A stretch of DNA of 64,000 nucleotides from Flavobacterium sp. Root935 (GTDB lineage: Bacteria; Bacteroidota; Bacteroidia; Flavobacteriales; Flavobacteriaceae). Location of the stretch: assembly GCF_001429295.1 (NCBI RefSeq), contig NZ_LMJL01000001.1, positions 103,670-167,669 of the forward strand. Direction: 5' to 3'. The notes beneath the pieces are model-generated. The model was given only the letters and a program-made list of their open reading frames with translations, did not search any database and was not told where the DNA came from. This document shows, piece by piece, positions 26,533 to 35,081 of the stretch. Position numbers and translations under genes: made by a program. Within the stretch, counting starts at the first letter, position 1, and each line of letters starts with the position of its first letter.

Positions 26533-27417
26533 TTAAATTTTAACACCTTTTTTCTTTTGTTTTAAAAAATCTATGAGATACTTACCATATCCTGATTTAA
26601 CTAATGGTAATGCTAATTCTTCAAGCTGGTCATCATTAATAAATCCTTGTCTCCAAGCGATTTCTTCAATACATCCAACCTTTAGGCCTTGCCTTTCTTC
26701 TAAAACTTGAACAAATTGACCTGCCTGCATTAAACTGTTAAAAGTTCCTGTATCCAGCCATGCTGTCCCTCTGCTTAGTATTCCCACTTTTAACTGACCT
26801 TTTTCAAGATAAACTTTATTTACATCAGTAATCTCATATTCACCTCGTGCACTTGGATTAATATTTTTAGCGATCTCAACAACGGAATTGTCATAAAAAT
26901 ACAAACCTGGCACAGCATAATTAGATTTTGGTTGTAAAGGTTTTTCTTCAATAGAAATAGCATTTTTATTCTCGTCAAATTCTACCACCCCATATCTTTC
27001 AGGGTCGGAAACGTGGTAAGCGAAAACAACTCCTCCATCTGGATTAGCATTATCCTTTAATAATTGCTGCATGTTTGTTCCAAAGAAAATATTATCTCCT
27101 AGTACTAAAGCAACTTTATCACTACCAATAAATTCTTCACCTATTACAAAAGCTTGAGCTAGGCCATTTGGATTTGGCTGCTCAGCATAACTAAATTTAC
27201 ACCCAATTGTACTTCCATCTCCCAATAATTTTTTAAAATGTGGCAAATCATGAGGAGTTGAAATAATTAAAATCTCATTTATTCCTGCCATCATTAAAGT
27301 TGACAACGGATAATAGATCATAGGTTTATCATAAACCGGCATTAATTGTTTACTTACTGCTAATGTCAATGGGTGCAATCTTGTGCCAGAACCTCCAGCT
27401 AATATTATTCCTTTCAT
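26533..27417 (-). CDS. rfbA: Glucose-1-phosphate thymidylyltransferase
   Basis: A 294-aa protein with [18 protein letters not shown] (nucleotide-binding G-rich loop), [28 protein letters not shown] and [10 protein letters not shown], all diagnostic of RmlA. Reaction: glucose-1-P plus dTTP to dTDP-glucose, the first step to dTDP-L-rhamnose and to dTDP-amino sugars. Length is typical. It precedes rfbD by 77 bp on the other side of a small tandem repeat region. The pathway's RmlB gene is 24 kb away at 51752-52798. Confidence 0.98.
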   Translation of the reverse strand: MKGIILAGGSGTRLHPLTLAVSKQLMPVYDKPMIYYPLSTLMMAGINEILIISTPHDLPHFKKLLGDGSTIGCKFSYAEQPNPNGLAQAFVIGEEFIGSDKVALVLGDNIFFGTNMQQLLKDNANPDGGVVFAYHVSDPERYGVVEFDENKNAISIEEKPLQPKSNYAVPGLYFYDNSVVEIAKNINPSARGEYEITDVNKVYLEKGQLKVGILSRGTAWLDTGTFNSLMQAGQFVQVLEERQGLKVGCIEEIAWRQGFINDDQLEELALPLVKSGYGKYLIDFLKQKKKGVKI

Positions 27418-27429
27418 AAACTTAATTTT

Positions 27430-27457
27430 AGATTGTAGATTGTAGATTTTAGATGTT
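27430..27457. repeat. Short tandem heptamer repeat between rfbD and rfbA
   Basis: Four 7-bp units in a row: AGATTGT, AGATTGT, AGATTTT, AGATGTT. It sits just upstream of the rfbA start (27417), in the 77-bp rfbD-rfbA gap. An AT-rich palindrome TAGAATTCTA lies nearby at 27474-27483. The array might vary in copy number and thereby alter rfbA leader length. Confidence 0.6.
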
Positions 27458-27494
27458 TAATTTTTCAAACCTCTAGAATTCTAATCTAAGATTT

Positions 27495-28340
27495 TTAAAC
27501 AAACATTTTTTTTAAACTTTCCTTATAATTTGGAATATTTAAATTATAAATTGCTTTTATTTTTTCTTTATTCAACAATGAAAAGCTTGGCCTCTTTGCT
27601 GGAGTTGGGTACGATGCTGATGGAATTCCCCCTACTTTGCAATTATAACCTCCAAGTTCTTTTATACTTAGTGCAAATTCGTACCAGCTAATTTCTCCCT
27701 CATTCGAATAATTATAAACTCCAGGAATCCATTTTGAAGATTCAATGATATTGATCATTACTTGTGCTAAATCAGCGGCATAAGTCGGCGAACCAATTTG
27801 GTCATTTACAACATTAATTTCATCTCTTTCTTGCATTAATCGCTGCATCGTTTTTACAAAATTATTTCCAAACTTACTGTAAACCCAAGAAGTTCTAATA
27901 ATAATTGAATCTGGATTTTCTTTTAAACAAGCGATTTCTCCTGCAAGTTTACTGTCTCCATATACATTTATCGGATTAGTCTGAGCGTCTTCAGTTAGTG
28001 CATTTGAAGACAAGCCATCAAATACATAATCAGTAGAGATATGAATTAGTTTTACATTATTTTTAAATGCGTATTTTGCAATTAATTCTACGGCGAAGTG
28101 ATTTATTGTAAAAGCTAATTCCTTTTCAGTTTCAGCCTGATCAACTGCAGTATAGGCACCACAATTAAAAATAATATTGGGTTGAATTTCATCTAATTGA
28201 ACTTTCAGCAACTCTAAATTATCTAGTGTAATATCTTTTCTATTAGCAAAAATCCATTCATATTCTAAATATGATTTTGATAAAAGGCCAAGTTCAGATC
28301 CTAACTGTCCATTTGCGCCGGTAACAAGAATTTTTTTCAT
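27495..28340 (-). CDS. rfbD: dTDP-4-dehydrorhamnose reductase
   Basis: A 281-aa SDR. It opens MKKILVTGANGQLGSELG, has the STDYVFDG block near 101-108 and the catalytic YGDSKLAGE (YxxxK). EISWYEFA and RPSFSLLNKEKI match RmlD proteins. Reaction: NAD(P)H reduction of dTDP-4-keto-L-rhamnose to dTDP-L-rhamnose. It overlaps rfbC by 1 bp. Confidence 0.97.
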   Translation of the reverse strand: MKKILVTGANGQLGSELGLLSKSYLEYEWIFANRKDITLDNLELLKVQLDEIQPNIIFNCGAYTAVDQAETEKELAFTINHFAVELIAKYAFKNNVKLIHISTDYVFDGLSSNALTEDAQTNPINVYGDSKLAGEIACLKENPDSIIIRTSWVYSKFGNNFVKTMQRLMQERDEINVVNDQIGSPTYAADLAQVMINIIESSKWIPGVYNYSNEGEISWYEFALSIKELGGYNCKVGGIPSASYPTPAKRPSFSLLNKEKIKAIYNLNIPNYKESLKKMFV

Positions 28341-28888
28341 TAAAATAAACTATTACAATTTTCGATAAAAGGAAGAATTTGATCTTTTTCTGAAACTATT
28401 GCTTCATCCAGATTCATTCCCCAATCAATATTCAAAGACGGGTCATCATATTTAATTCCACCTTCAGAAGCTTTATTATAAAATTGATCACATTTATACA
28501 TTACTGAAGCTGTTTCACTAATCACAGAAAATCCATGAGCAAATCCTTGCGGCACTAATAATTGTTTTTTATTCTCTGCTGATAACAAAATGCTAAATGC
28601 TTTTCCGTAAGTAGGAGAATCTTTTCTCAAATCTACTGCAACATCAATAATTTCACCTTCTAGAACTCGTACTAATTTTGTTTGAGCAAAAGGGGGATTT
28701 TGATAATGTAATCCTCTTAAAGTTCCTTTTTTTGAAAAGGACTGATTATCCTGAACAAATTCAATATTAATACCTAAATCTTCAAATTTAGTTTTGCTGT
28801 ATGATTCAAAAAAATAACCTCTTTCGTCTCCAAAAACAGTTGGTTCAACAACAACCAAATCTTTTATAAATGTTTCTTCAATTTTCAT
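28340..28888 (-). CDS. rfbC: dTDP-4-dehydrorhamnose 3,5-epimerase
   Basis: A 182-aa cupin enzyme with DERGYFFESYSKTKF, TLRGLHYQNPP (catalytic His), KLVRVLEGEIIDVAVDLR and VPQGFAHGFSVIS, the standard RmlC motifs. It converts dTDP-4-keto-6-deoxyglucose to dTDP-4-keto-L-rhamnose. It sits between rfbD and the PglE-like aminotransferase, 9 bp after the latter's stop. Confidence 0.97.
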   Translation of the reverse strand: MKIEETFIKDLVVVEPTVFGDERGYFFESYSKTKFEDLGINIEFVQDNQSFSKKGTLRGLHYQNPPFAQTKLVRVLEGEIIDVAVDLRKDSPTYGKAFSILLSAENKKQLLVPQGFAHGFSVISETASVMYKCDQFYNKASEGGIKYDDPSLNIDWGMNLDEAIVSEKDQILPFIENCNSLF

Positions 28889-28897
28889 ATTGTAATT

Positions 28898-30031
28898 TTA
28901 TATTCCTCTAAAAAAGTTAATAATAACTTCTTTTATTCTGTTTTTATCTTTATCAGTTAAATTTGATCCTGATGGTAAACATAATCCTTTTTGAAATAAT
29001 TTTTCGGCAATTTTACCCCCATAATATGGATATTTTTCAAAAAGAGGCTGTAAGTGCATTGGTTTCCATAATGGACGGCTTTCTATATTAGCTTCTTCAA
29101 AAGCAAGTCTCAAACTTTCTCTTTCTTCCTCTGTTTCTAATAATATTGTATTTAACCAATAATTAGAAAAAAAATCATCGCTTGGATTATTAAATAGCTG
29201 CACCTTTTTAATGTTTTTGAAAGTTTCTCTATAGAATAAATGATTATCTCGTCTAAAACGAATATTATCTTCTAAATTTTTAATTTGTCCAAGACCAATT
29301 GCTGCACAGATATTACTCATTCTATAGTTATATCCTACTTCACTATGTTGATAGTGTACAGCTGAATCTTTTGATTGGGTTGCATAGAAAATAGCTTTTT
29401 CTTTGAAACTTTTTGAACTCGAAATTAATGCTCCCCCACTTGAAGTAGTAATAATTTTATTTCCGTTAAAAGATAAAATCCCAAAAGTTCCAAAACTTCC
29501 ACATTTTTTTCCCTTATAACTGCTCCCAAGAGCCTCGGCGCTATCTTCAATAATTGGTATTCCGTATTTATCAGCAATTGAATGGACTTCATCTATTCGA
29601 TATGGCATCCCATATAAATGAACCGCTATTATTGCTTTTGGTTTTTTTCCTTTTTTTATTCGGTCTTTTATAGCGGTTTCTAGATATTCTGGACAAATAT
29701 TCCAAGTCTCAACTTCGCTATCTACAAATATGGGACATGCATTCTGATATAAAATTGGATTTGCCGACGCCGAAAAAGTCATACTTTGGCAAATCACCTC
29801 ATCGTCAGCTTTGACATCTAGCAAAATTAACGCTAAATGTATAGCAGATGTACCTGAATTTGATGCTGTAATAAAGTTTTCGTTATCAAAATAATTTCGA
29901 AGTTTATTTTCAAATTCATCTACATTTGGTCCGCCCGAAGTAATCCAGTTTGATTTTAGAGCTCTTTGGATATATTCTTGCTCATAACCACTTTGTTGAG
30001 ATAGGGACAAAAAGATTCTCTTACTGTTCAT
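28898..30031 (-). CDS. DegT/DnrJ/EryC1 aminotransferase, PglE-like
   Basis: The ATG at 30031 gives MNSKRIFLS, 2 bp after the upstream stop. A TTG at 30046 is possible but less likely. This PLP-dependent sugar aminotransferase has IEDSAEALGSSYKGK and the Schiff-base lysine in SFNGNKIITTSSGG. The wording of these motifs (GNKIITTS.GG) follows PglE/LegC-type enzymes that put an amino group at C4 of UDP-4-keto-6-deoxy-GlcNAc. The dehydratase near 24.5-26.5 kb could supply that substrate. A matching PglD-like acetyltransferase lies 15 kb upstream at 45121. Substrate is inferred. Confidence 0.9.
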   Translation of the reverse strand: MNSKRIFLSLSQQSGYEQEYIQRALKSNWITSGGPNVDEFENKLRNYFDNENFITASNSGTSAIHLALILLDVKADDEVICQSMTFSASANPILYQNACPIFVDSEVETWNICPEYLETAIKDRIKKGKKPKAIIAVHLYGMPYRIDEVHSIADKYGIPIIEDSAEALGSSYKGKKCGSFGTFGILSFNGNKIITTSSGGALISSSKSFKEKAIFYATQSKDSAVHYQHSEVGYNYRMSNICAAIGLGQIKNLEDNIRFRRDNHLFYRETFKNIKKVQLFNNPSDDFFSNYWLNTILLETEEERESLRLAFEEANIESRPLWKPMHLQPLFEKYPYYGGKIAEKLFQKGLCLPSGSNLTDKDKNRIKEVIINFFRGI

Positions 30032-30033
30032 TA

Positions 30034-30453
30034 TTAATAAAACCAATAATCTGATGGGTAGCGAACATCGTCATCTTCTAGATGACTTAAAGGCAATGTA
30101 GAAAAAGACATTAATTTTGAATTTTCTTCTAAAGACTCTATCGCATTTGCATAACCAGCTGGTATGTGAACAATTTTGCTGTCAGATTCAGAAACCAAAA
30201 TAGTTTCAATAGCCAAATCCCTTGAAGGATTTTCCCAATTGTCAATTTTTATAAAATGAATATTAAAAGAACCTGAAAGACAATAAAAATTTTTAGCATC
30301 CAATTTATGTCCTTGCCAAGCTCGAATAGGATTTTCTTGAGAATTACTTATAATATAAAATCGTTCAATATTTGTAAAACTAAAATCGTTGACATACGAG
30401 ATACTTCCTCGATGATCTAAAAATTTTCCTCCTTGAATTATTTTAGGCTCCAT
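30034..30453 (-). CDS. RmlC/WxcM-like cupin, putative sugar-nucleotide isomerase/epimerase
   Basis: A 139-aa small cupin. The motif set DHRGSISYVNDF, RAWQGHKLDAKNFYCLSGSF and VHIPAGYANAIESLEE is a single jelly-roll with a metal-like His cluster. Relatives annotated as dTDP-4-dehydrorhamnose 3,5-epimerase-like or FdtA/WxcM sugar isomerases have this layout. It lacks the LRGLHYQ motif of RmlC. It overlaps the WecA-like gene by 11 bp and precedes the aminotransferase by 2 bp, so it probably works on the aminotransferase's keto-sugar substrate or product. The exact reaction is unknown. Confidence 0.68.
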   Translation of the reverse strand: MEPKIIQGGKFLDHRGSISYVNDFSFTNIERFYIISNSQENPIRAWQGHKLDAKNFYCLSGSFNIHFIKIDNWENPSRDLAIETILVSESDSKIVHIPAGYANAIESLEENSKLMSFSTLPLSHLEDDDVRYPSDYWFY

Positions 30454-31414
30454 GATTAAAACGCAAATTACTTTTGTTTAACAAATAAAATTTTGCAGAG
30501 TAAAATAACAATAAGGGTAAAATTACAATTAAGAATACTAGTGAATCTTGAACTTTTTGATAAAGAAAAATAACTAAAAAAGAAATTCCTGTCTGTATAA
30601 TTGCATAAAGAAGCGAAACTAATCTGTGCTGTATTTTATATTCATTACTCAATACTTGATACATATGTAATCGATGAGCCTCAAAAATATTTTGTTTCAG
30701 GTAAAGTCTGTGCAAAATTGTACAGACAGCATCAACTCCATATACAGCTAAAAACAATAACCAAATAAGTGTTTCTGTGACAATAATTAGCTTTAAAACT
30801 AAATAAATTATCCAGAAAGCGATAGCAATACTCCCCACATCTCCTGCAAAACATTTTGCCTTTTTTCTATAATTAAAAAATAGAAAAACTAAACTGGCAA
30901 GCATAGCGTATTTTATAAATGTGTCATCTGTAAAAAGCTGAATTTTAACATTAACGTATGATAATGATCCCATTACCACTAAAGTATAAAGTCCAGTAAT
31001 GCCGTTAATCCCATCCATAAAATTATAGGCGTTTATTAGTCCAATCGCTAAAATATATGTAAGTCCGACGCCCCAAAGCGGCAATAAATGAAACAAATTT
31101 AGGTCATAAAAAATCAATGTGATTGATAGAAAATGAATTGAGATTCTTATTTTATTAGATAGACTCTGTATATCATCCCAAAAACTAACCAAACTCACAA
31201 GGGTAATCCCTGTAAAGAAGAAATAATTGTTTTGAGCATGCTGCACGAAGTAAAGCAAAGCTACAAACCAAAAAATGATTCCACCTCCTCGTAAAGTCAC
31301 TTCTGTATGTGAACTCCTTTGGTTAGGTTTATCAATTATATTAAAATGATCAGCTACTTTGAAATAAATTAACATGATGATCATTAGAATGCTCCCTAAA
31401 ATTGTGTATTCCAT
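30443..31414 (-). CDS. MraY/WecA-family polyprenyl-phosphate sugar-1-phosphate transferase
   Basis: A 323-aa polytopic membrane protein. RSSHTEVTLRGGG near the start, NAYNFMDGINGITG and CFAGDVGSIAIAF are the metal- and substrate-binding loops of the WecA/WbpL/TagO family, and HRLHMYQ is the late basic motif. It would start the glycan by moving a HexNAc-1-P from UDP to undecaprenyl-P at the inner membrane. It is the only initiating transferase seen in the window. The adjacent WbpV-like SDR and the WbpM-like dehydratase suggest QuiNAc or FucNAc as first sugar, as with WbpL. Confidence 0.92.
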   Translation of the reverse strand: MEYTILGSILMIIMLIYFKVADHFNIIDKPNQRSSHTEVTLRGGGIIFWFVALLYFVQHAQNNYFFFTGITLVSLVSFWDDIQSLSNKIRISIHFLSITLIFYDLNLFHLLPLWGVGLTYILAIGLINAYNFMDGINGITGLYTLVVMGSLSYVNVKIQLFTDDTFIKYAMLASLVFLFFNYRKKAKCFAGDVGSIAIAFWIIYLVLKLIIVTETLIWLLFLAVYGVDAVCTILHRLYLKQNIFEAHRLHMYQVLSNEYKIQHRLVSLLYAIIQTGISFLVIFLYQKVQDSLVFLIVILPLLLFYSAKFYLLNKSNLRFNHGA

Positions 31415-32316
31415 TATACTTCTATAAAGCTTTTTATAGTTTTTTCTAATCCTTGTCTAGCTGTGTTTGGAAGTTTTTCAATTCCAATAGCTGATTTTAT
31501 TTTTTTGTTTGAGACCCTGTAATTTTCAGTCAACTTTTGAATGGTTTCAGAATTCAATGGTAATTTTGTTAAATCTCCCACTTTAGCCACACTGTTTATA
31601 ATCGCTTTTGGAATTTTAATCAATTTATCTTTTTTATCTAAAACGTATGATATTATTCTTACCACATCATTTGTAGATAAAAATTCGTCATCAGAAAAAT
31701 TATAAACTCCAGAAGAAATTTCTTTATTTTCAAGAATTTCTTTAATCAAAAAGTTAAGATTATCAATACCTAAAAAAGATCTTTCGTTGTGAAAAGATGC
31801 TAAAGGATAAGGTATTCCTTTCTTTACTACATTAAAAAGCAAATTTAGATTTCCTTTATTCCCTGGGCCGTGTATCATACAAGGTCTAACAATAAAAACT
31901 CTTTTTCCATTCGGAATTTTTTTTGACAAAATGTACTTTTCAGCCTGTCTCTTTGACTCACCATATGGAGTCTGAGGTTCGCTATTTACCTCTTCAAATA
32001 ATGTATCTGGAACTCGATCCGCAACAGCTTTCACACTGCTAAAATAAATAAATAATTGACTGTCACTTTCCAAAAAGATATCAAACAAATCTTTTGTTAG
32101 GTTTGTGTTTATCTCAAAATATTCTTCACTTGCACTTATATTCTTTGTATCGTGAGCTTTACCTGCCAAATGTATTATTGCATCACCCTTTAAACCGTTT
32201 TTCCAATTTGCATTTCTTAGTGATAAAGGCAAAACTTCAAATTTACGATTAGACAAATAATCTGAAAGATTCTGACCAACAAATCCAGAAGCACCAGTAA
32301 TTAATATTTTATTCAT
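31414..32316 (-). CDS. WbpV-like NAD-dependent sugar-nucleotide reductase/epimerase (SDR)
   Basis: A 300-aa extended SDR. It has ILITGASGFVGQNLSDYL, a DAIIHLAG block, FSSVKAV and the YxxxK site in TPYGESKRQAE, then VFIVRPCMIHGPGNKG. Overlap with the WecA-like gene is 1 bp. In Pseudomonas O-antigen loci a WbpV-type reductase, a WbpL-type initiating transferase and WbpM sit together to make and use UDP-QuiNAc/FucNAc. The same trio is present here. A plain UDP-hexose 4-epimerase function is the main alternative. Confidence 0.82.
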   Translation of the reverse strand: MNKILITGASGFVGQNLSDYLSNRKFEVLPLSLRNANWKNGLKGDAIIHLAGKAHDTKNISASEEYFEINTNLTKDLFDIFLESDSQLFIYFSSVKAVADRVPDTLFEEVNSEPQTPYGESKRQAEKYILSKKIPNGKRVFIVRPCMIHGPGNKGNLNLLFNVVKKGIPYPLASFHNERSFLGIDNLNFLIKEILENKEISSGVYNFSDDEFLSTNDVVRIISYVLDKKDKLIKIPKAIINSVAKVGDLTKLPLNSETIQKLTENYRVSNKKIKSAIGIEKLPNTARQGLEKTIKSFIEV

Positions 32317-32320
32317 ACAA

Positions 32321-33358
32321 TTATTTTAAATTTTCAATCCAAAAATTAGATTCATCTTGAAAAAAAATACAATTTAACCATCCTTCAATTGACATCTTTT
32401 CATAAATATCATCATTTATATTTTCATATTTTGATTCGAAAAAATCCTTTTCTATTTTGATATTTTCTCTATCAATAACAGCAATATTATTTGGATTGTA
32501 AAAACAATACTTTTTGACCTCTGAATTTGTTGTTATTATTTTTTTTCGTGCTCCTGTGGATTCAAATGTTCTCATTGTTAGACCTTTTTGACCAGGATGA
32601 TTAATATCTAAAATAACATTTGAACTCTGGTAAAGTTCTAAGATTTGTTCTGTTCTTAAACTTTTAAAACTTAACTTTTTATAATCAAATTCTTTAAACG
32701 TTTTGTCAAAGAATTTTTTGTAAAAATACACTAATTTTCCATGCATGTAATAATAGCAAAATGACGTAAGGTTATTTTGAGCACACCAATCTACAATGTT
32801 CATACTAATTCTGTAGCGGTCTGAATGAGCTGTTCCTAAAAATAATAAATCATATTTTGATTTATTATTTTTAGGATTGTTAATATTTTTATAGACATCC
32901 AGAAAAAACAAAGGCCTAAAGTTTATATTATATTTTATAGCATCGTCTGAATCGAACGTAAATTTTCTATCAAAATAATGTAAGATACTTGTCGGATGTT
33001 TATGATTTGTAAAAGAGTCCCAGGTATAAAATATAAATTTGCAGTCCTTATGTTTTTTTTTAAATTCTTCTAAAAAAAATTTAGGAACCACTTCCCCTCT
33101 ATTAACAAAAAGGAAATCATACTTTTTTTGTAACGTATTTTGAAGTATCTCTTTATAATACTGATCTATTTTGTGCTGATAAACACTTCTTTTAAATCTA
33201 ATTATTCCTTTAGTAAAATTACTATTTGAAGGTCTTTCATCATAGTATTCTACATTTGCACCTAATTCTTCTAACTTCTTAACAATTTCTTTTTCAAGAT
33301 TAAAAGTCTGAACTGAAAAAAATATAATATTCTTATTTTTAAGAGATTCTTTAATCAT
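32321..33358 (-). CDS. CgeB-like putative glycosyltransferase
   Basis: About 345 aa from the ATG at 33358, which overlaps the upstream TGA in an ATGA arrangement. A GTG three bases earlier is also possible. The N-terminal half has KNIIFFSVQTFNLEKEIV, YDFLFVNRGEV and CKFIFYTWDSF. The C-terminal half has YDLLFLGTAHSDRYRI and VILDINHPGQKGLTMRTFES, the latter typical of CgeB-type glycosyltransferases with a TMRTFE motif. It probably acts on the Wzx/Wzy-linked repeat unit. Donor unknown. Confidence 0.7.
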   Translation of the reverse strand: MIKESLKNKNIIFFSVQTFNLEKEIVKKLEELGANVEYYDERPSNSNFTKGIIRFKRSVYQHKIDQYYKEILQNTLQKKYDFLFVNRGEVVPKFFLEEFKKKHKDCKFIFYTWDSFTNHKHPTSILHYFDRKFTFDSDDAIKYNINFRPLFFLDVYKNINNPKNNKSKYDLLFLGTAHSDRYRISMNIVDWCAQNNLTSFCYYYMHGKLVYFYKKFFDKTFKEFDYKKLSFKSLRTEQILELYQSSNVILDINHPGQKGLTMRTFESTGARKKIITTNSEVKKYCFYNPNNIAVIDRENIKIEKDFFESKYENINDDIYEKMSIEGWLNCIFFQDESNFWIENLK

Positions 33359-34491
33359 CACTTTAGTAAACCTTTCTTTTTCATTTCTTCTAATGAAATA
33401 CTTAGTTTATCCTCTTGTATTTCTTGCTGTAACACCCATGCAGAAAATTTTTCAATGCCTTCTCTAAAAAAAACTTTTGGTTCAAATCCTAATAATGATT
33501 TGATTTTGGTTAAATCAGCAAAATTATGACGTATATCTCCTAATCTAAATTTTCCAGTCACAGTTACTGGAACATTAATATCGTATGCTTTAATCAATGA
33601 ATGTGCAACCTCAAGAACATCTGTTGCAACACCAGTTCCTACGTTAAAAACATGTCCATTTGCTTCTTCTTTTTCAATTCCAAGGATTGTCGCATTTACC
33701 ACATCGTCAATAAATACGAAATCTCGTGTTTCTTTTCCATCTTCAAAAATTTGAATTGGATTATTATTTCTAATTTGAGTCGAGAAAATAGATAAAATAC
33801 CTGTATAGGGATTAGATAGTGATTGTCCAGGACCATATACATTTTGATATCTAAATCCTACAGGAGCTATATCTAGTGTAGGGCAAACAGTCATAATCAT
33901 TTGCTCTTGATTTTGCTTTGTAATACCATAAACAGAAGAAGGGTGAATTTTTGATTCTTCGTCAGTAGCTAATAATTCAAGTACTTCATTATCTTTATAT
34001 GTTAGTTCAAAATTTCCAGCCAACATATCTTCTTCTTTTCTATGCGAAGGATAAACAATTCCTAACTGAGGGTGTTTATATTTTCCTTCACCATAAATAG
34101 ATCTTGAAGAAGCAATAACAATTTTTTCTATAGAATGTTTGTTATTTGCTAAAATATCTAACATAATTGCAGTACCCTGAATATTAACTTCTGTATATTT
34201 CTCAATACAATACATTGATTGCCCAGTTCCTGTCTCGGCAGCAAAATGAACTATTACATTTTGATTTTGAATAGCTTTTTCCCAATCACTTCTAGAGGTA
34301 ACCGTTCCTTTAATAAATTTAACCTTATCCTTTATACTTTTATACAATGGTGATGTCAATTCAGGATTATCACCATGAATTTGTTTTGAAAGATTATCCA
34401 AAACTGTAATTGTGTATCCTTTTTCTATTAATTTAAGGGCAAGGTTTGTTCCAATAAATCCCGCTCCTCCTGTTATTAATATATTTTTCAT
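33358..34491 (-). CDS. dTDP-L-rhamnose 4-epimerase-like SDR
   Basis: The ATG at 34491 gives MKNILITGGAGFIGTNLAL, the canonical SDR start. An ATG at 34509 would overlap the upstream gene by 16 bp. The protein has SSRSIYGEGKYKHP, a family-typical insert HRKEEDMLAGNFEL before SSVYGITKQNQEQ (YxxxK), YQNVYGPGQSLSNPY and FEDGKETRDFVFIDDV. This insert-plus-YGPGQ layout resembles WbiB-type dTDP-L-rhamnose 4-epimerases, which give dTDP-6-deoxy-L-talose. With rmlABCD in the locus that is plausible, but another nucleotide-sugar epimerase cannot be excluded. Confidence 0.72.
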   Translation of the reverse strand: MKNILITGGAGFIGTNLALKLIEKGYTITVLDNLSKQIHGDNPELTSPLYKSIKDKVKFIKGTVTSRSDWEKAIQNQNVIVHFAAETGTGQSMYCIEKYTEVNIQGTAIMLDILANNKHSIEKIVIASSRSIYGEGKYKHPQLGIVYPSHRKEEDMLAGNFELTYKDNEVLELLATDEESKIHPSSVYGITKQNQEQMIMTVCPTLDIAPVGFRYQNVYGPGQSLSNPYTGILSIFSTQIRNNNPIQIFEDGKETRDFVFIDDVVNATILGIEKEEANGHVFNVGTGVATDVLEVAHSLIKAYDINVPVTVTGKFRLGDIRHNFADLTKIKSLLGFEPKVFFREGIEKFSAWVLQQEIQEDKLSISLEEMKKKGLLK

Positions 34492-34493
34492 TG

Positions 34494-35081
34494 TTATATT
34501 TTTTCCCATTTATTAATTTCAAAATTAAATTTCTTAATTGGTTTCGCAGGCGAACCTACTGCAATTACATAATTTGGTAAACTTTTGGAAACCACAGAAT
34601 TTGCTCCTACAATTGTGCCTTTACCAATTGTAACTCCTGGCAAAACGGAAACAAATTCTCCAAGCCATACATTGTCTTCAATGCTTACCGGTTTAGAAAA
34701 CAAAGATCTTTCTACTGGTGTCAAATCAGGGTGACTATCATTGTTGTCTCCTGAATAACTTCCATGTGAACAATCTGATATATATATTTTACTTGCCATA
34801 AGCACATTATTACCTATAGTAACATTTTTCATAGCAGTAATGTGCACATAATCATTCATTTGAACATTATCACCAATAAACAAAACCTTATTTTTAGTTT
34901 CAGGATAGGCTTCTACTCTACAACCAAAACCTGTTGTCAAGCCTTTTCCAAACTCTATAAAACCTTTGTTTCTAATATCAAATGGTAGACGTATCAATTT
35001 GGCGTTTCTAAAAAATAATTTAGTATAAATTAGTGATACTGCTAATTTTAAGAGCCCTAAAATTCCATATCTCCTAATCAT
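34494..35081 (-). CDS. Hexapeptide-repeat acyltransferase (WcaF/WbbJ-like)
   Basis: A 195-aa left-handed beta-helix protein with multiple hexapeptide turns (KVLFIGDNVQMNDYVHI, VTIGNNVLMASKIYI, GTIVGANSVVSKSLP) and the xapA/LacA-style C-terminal GSPAKPIKKF. A central loop SDCSHGSYSG carries the likely catalytic His. These enzymes acetylate sugars with acetyl-CoA in the cytosol. It overlaps the GT4 gene by 4 bp. A second, similar gene is at 40562-41179, so the repeat unit may bear two O-acetyl groups. Confidence 0.88.
   Translation of the reverse strand: MIRRYGILGLLKLAVSLIYTKLFFRNAKLIRLPFDIRNKGFIEFGKGLTTGFGCRVEAYPETKNKVLFIGDNVQMNDYVHITAMKNVTIGNNVLMASKIYISDCSHGSYSGDNNDSHPDLTPVERSLFSKPVSIEDNVWLGEFVSVLPGVTIGKGTIVGANSVVSKSLPNYVIAVGSPAKPIKKFNFEINKWEKI

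Noticed and set aside
30032..30046. TTG-started extension of the PglE-like aminotransferase
   Set aside because: It would overlap the cupin gene, while an ATG lies 2 bp after that gene's stop and matches the family's start.
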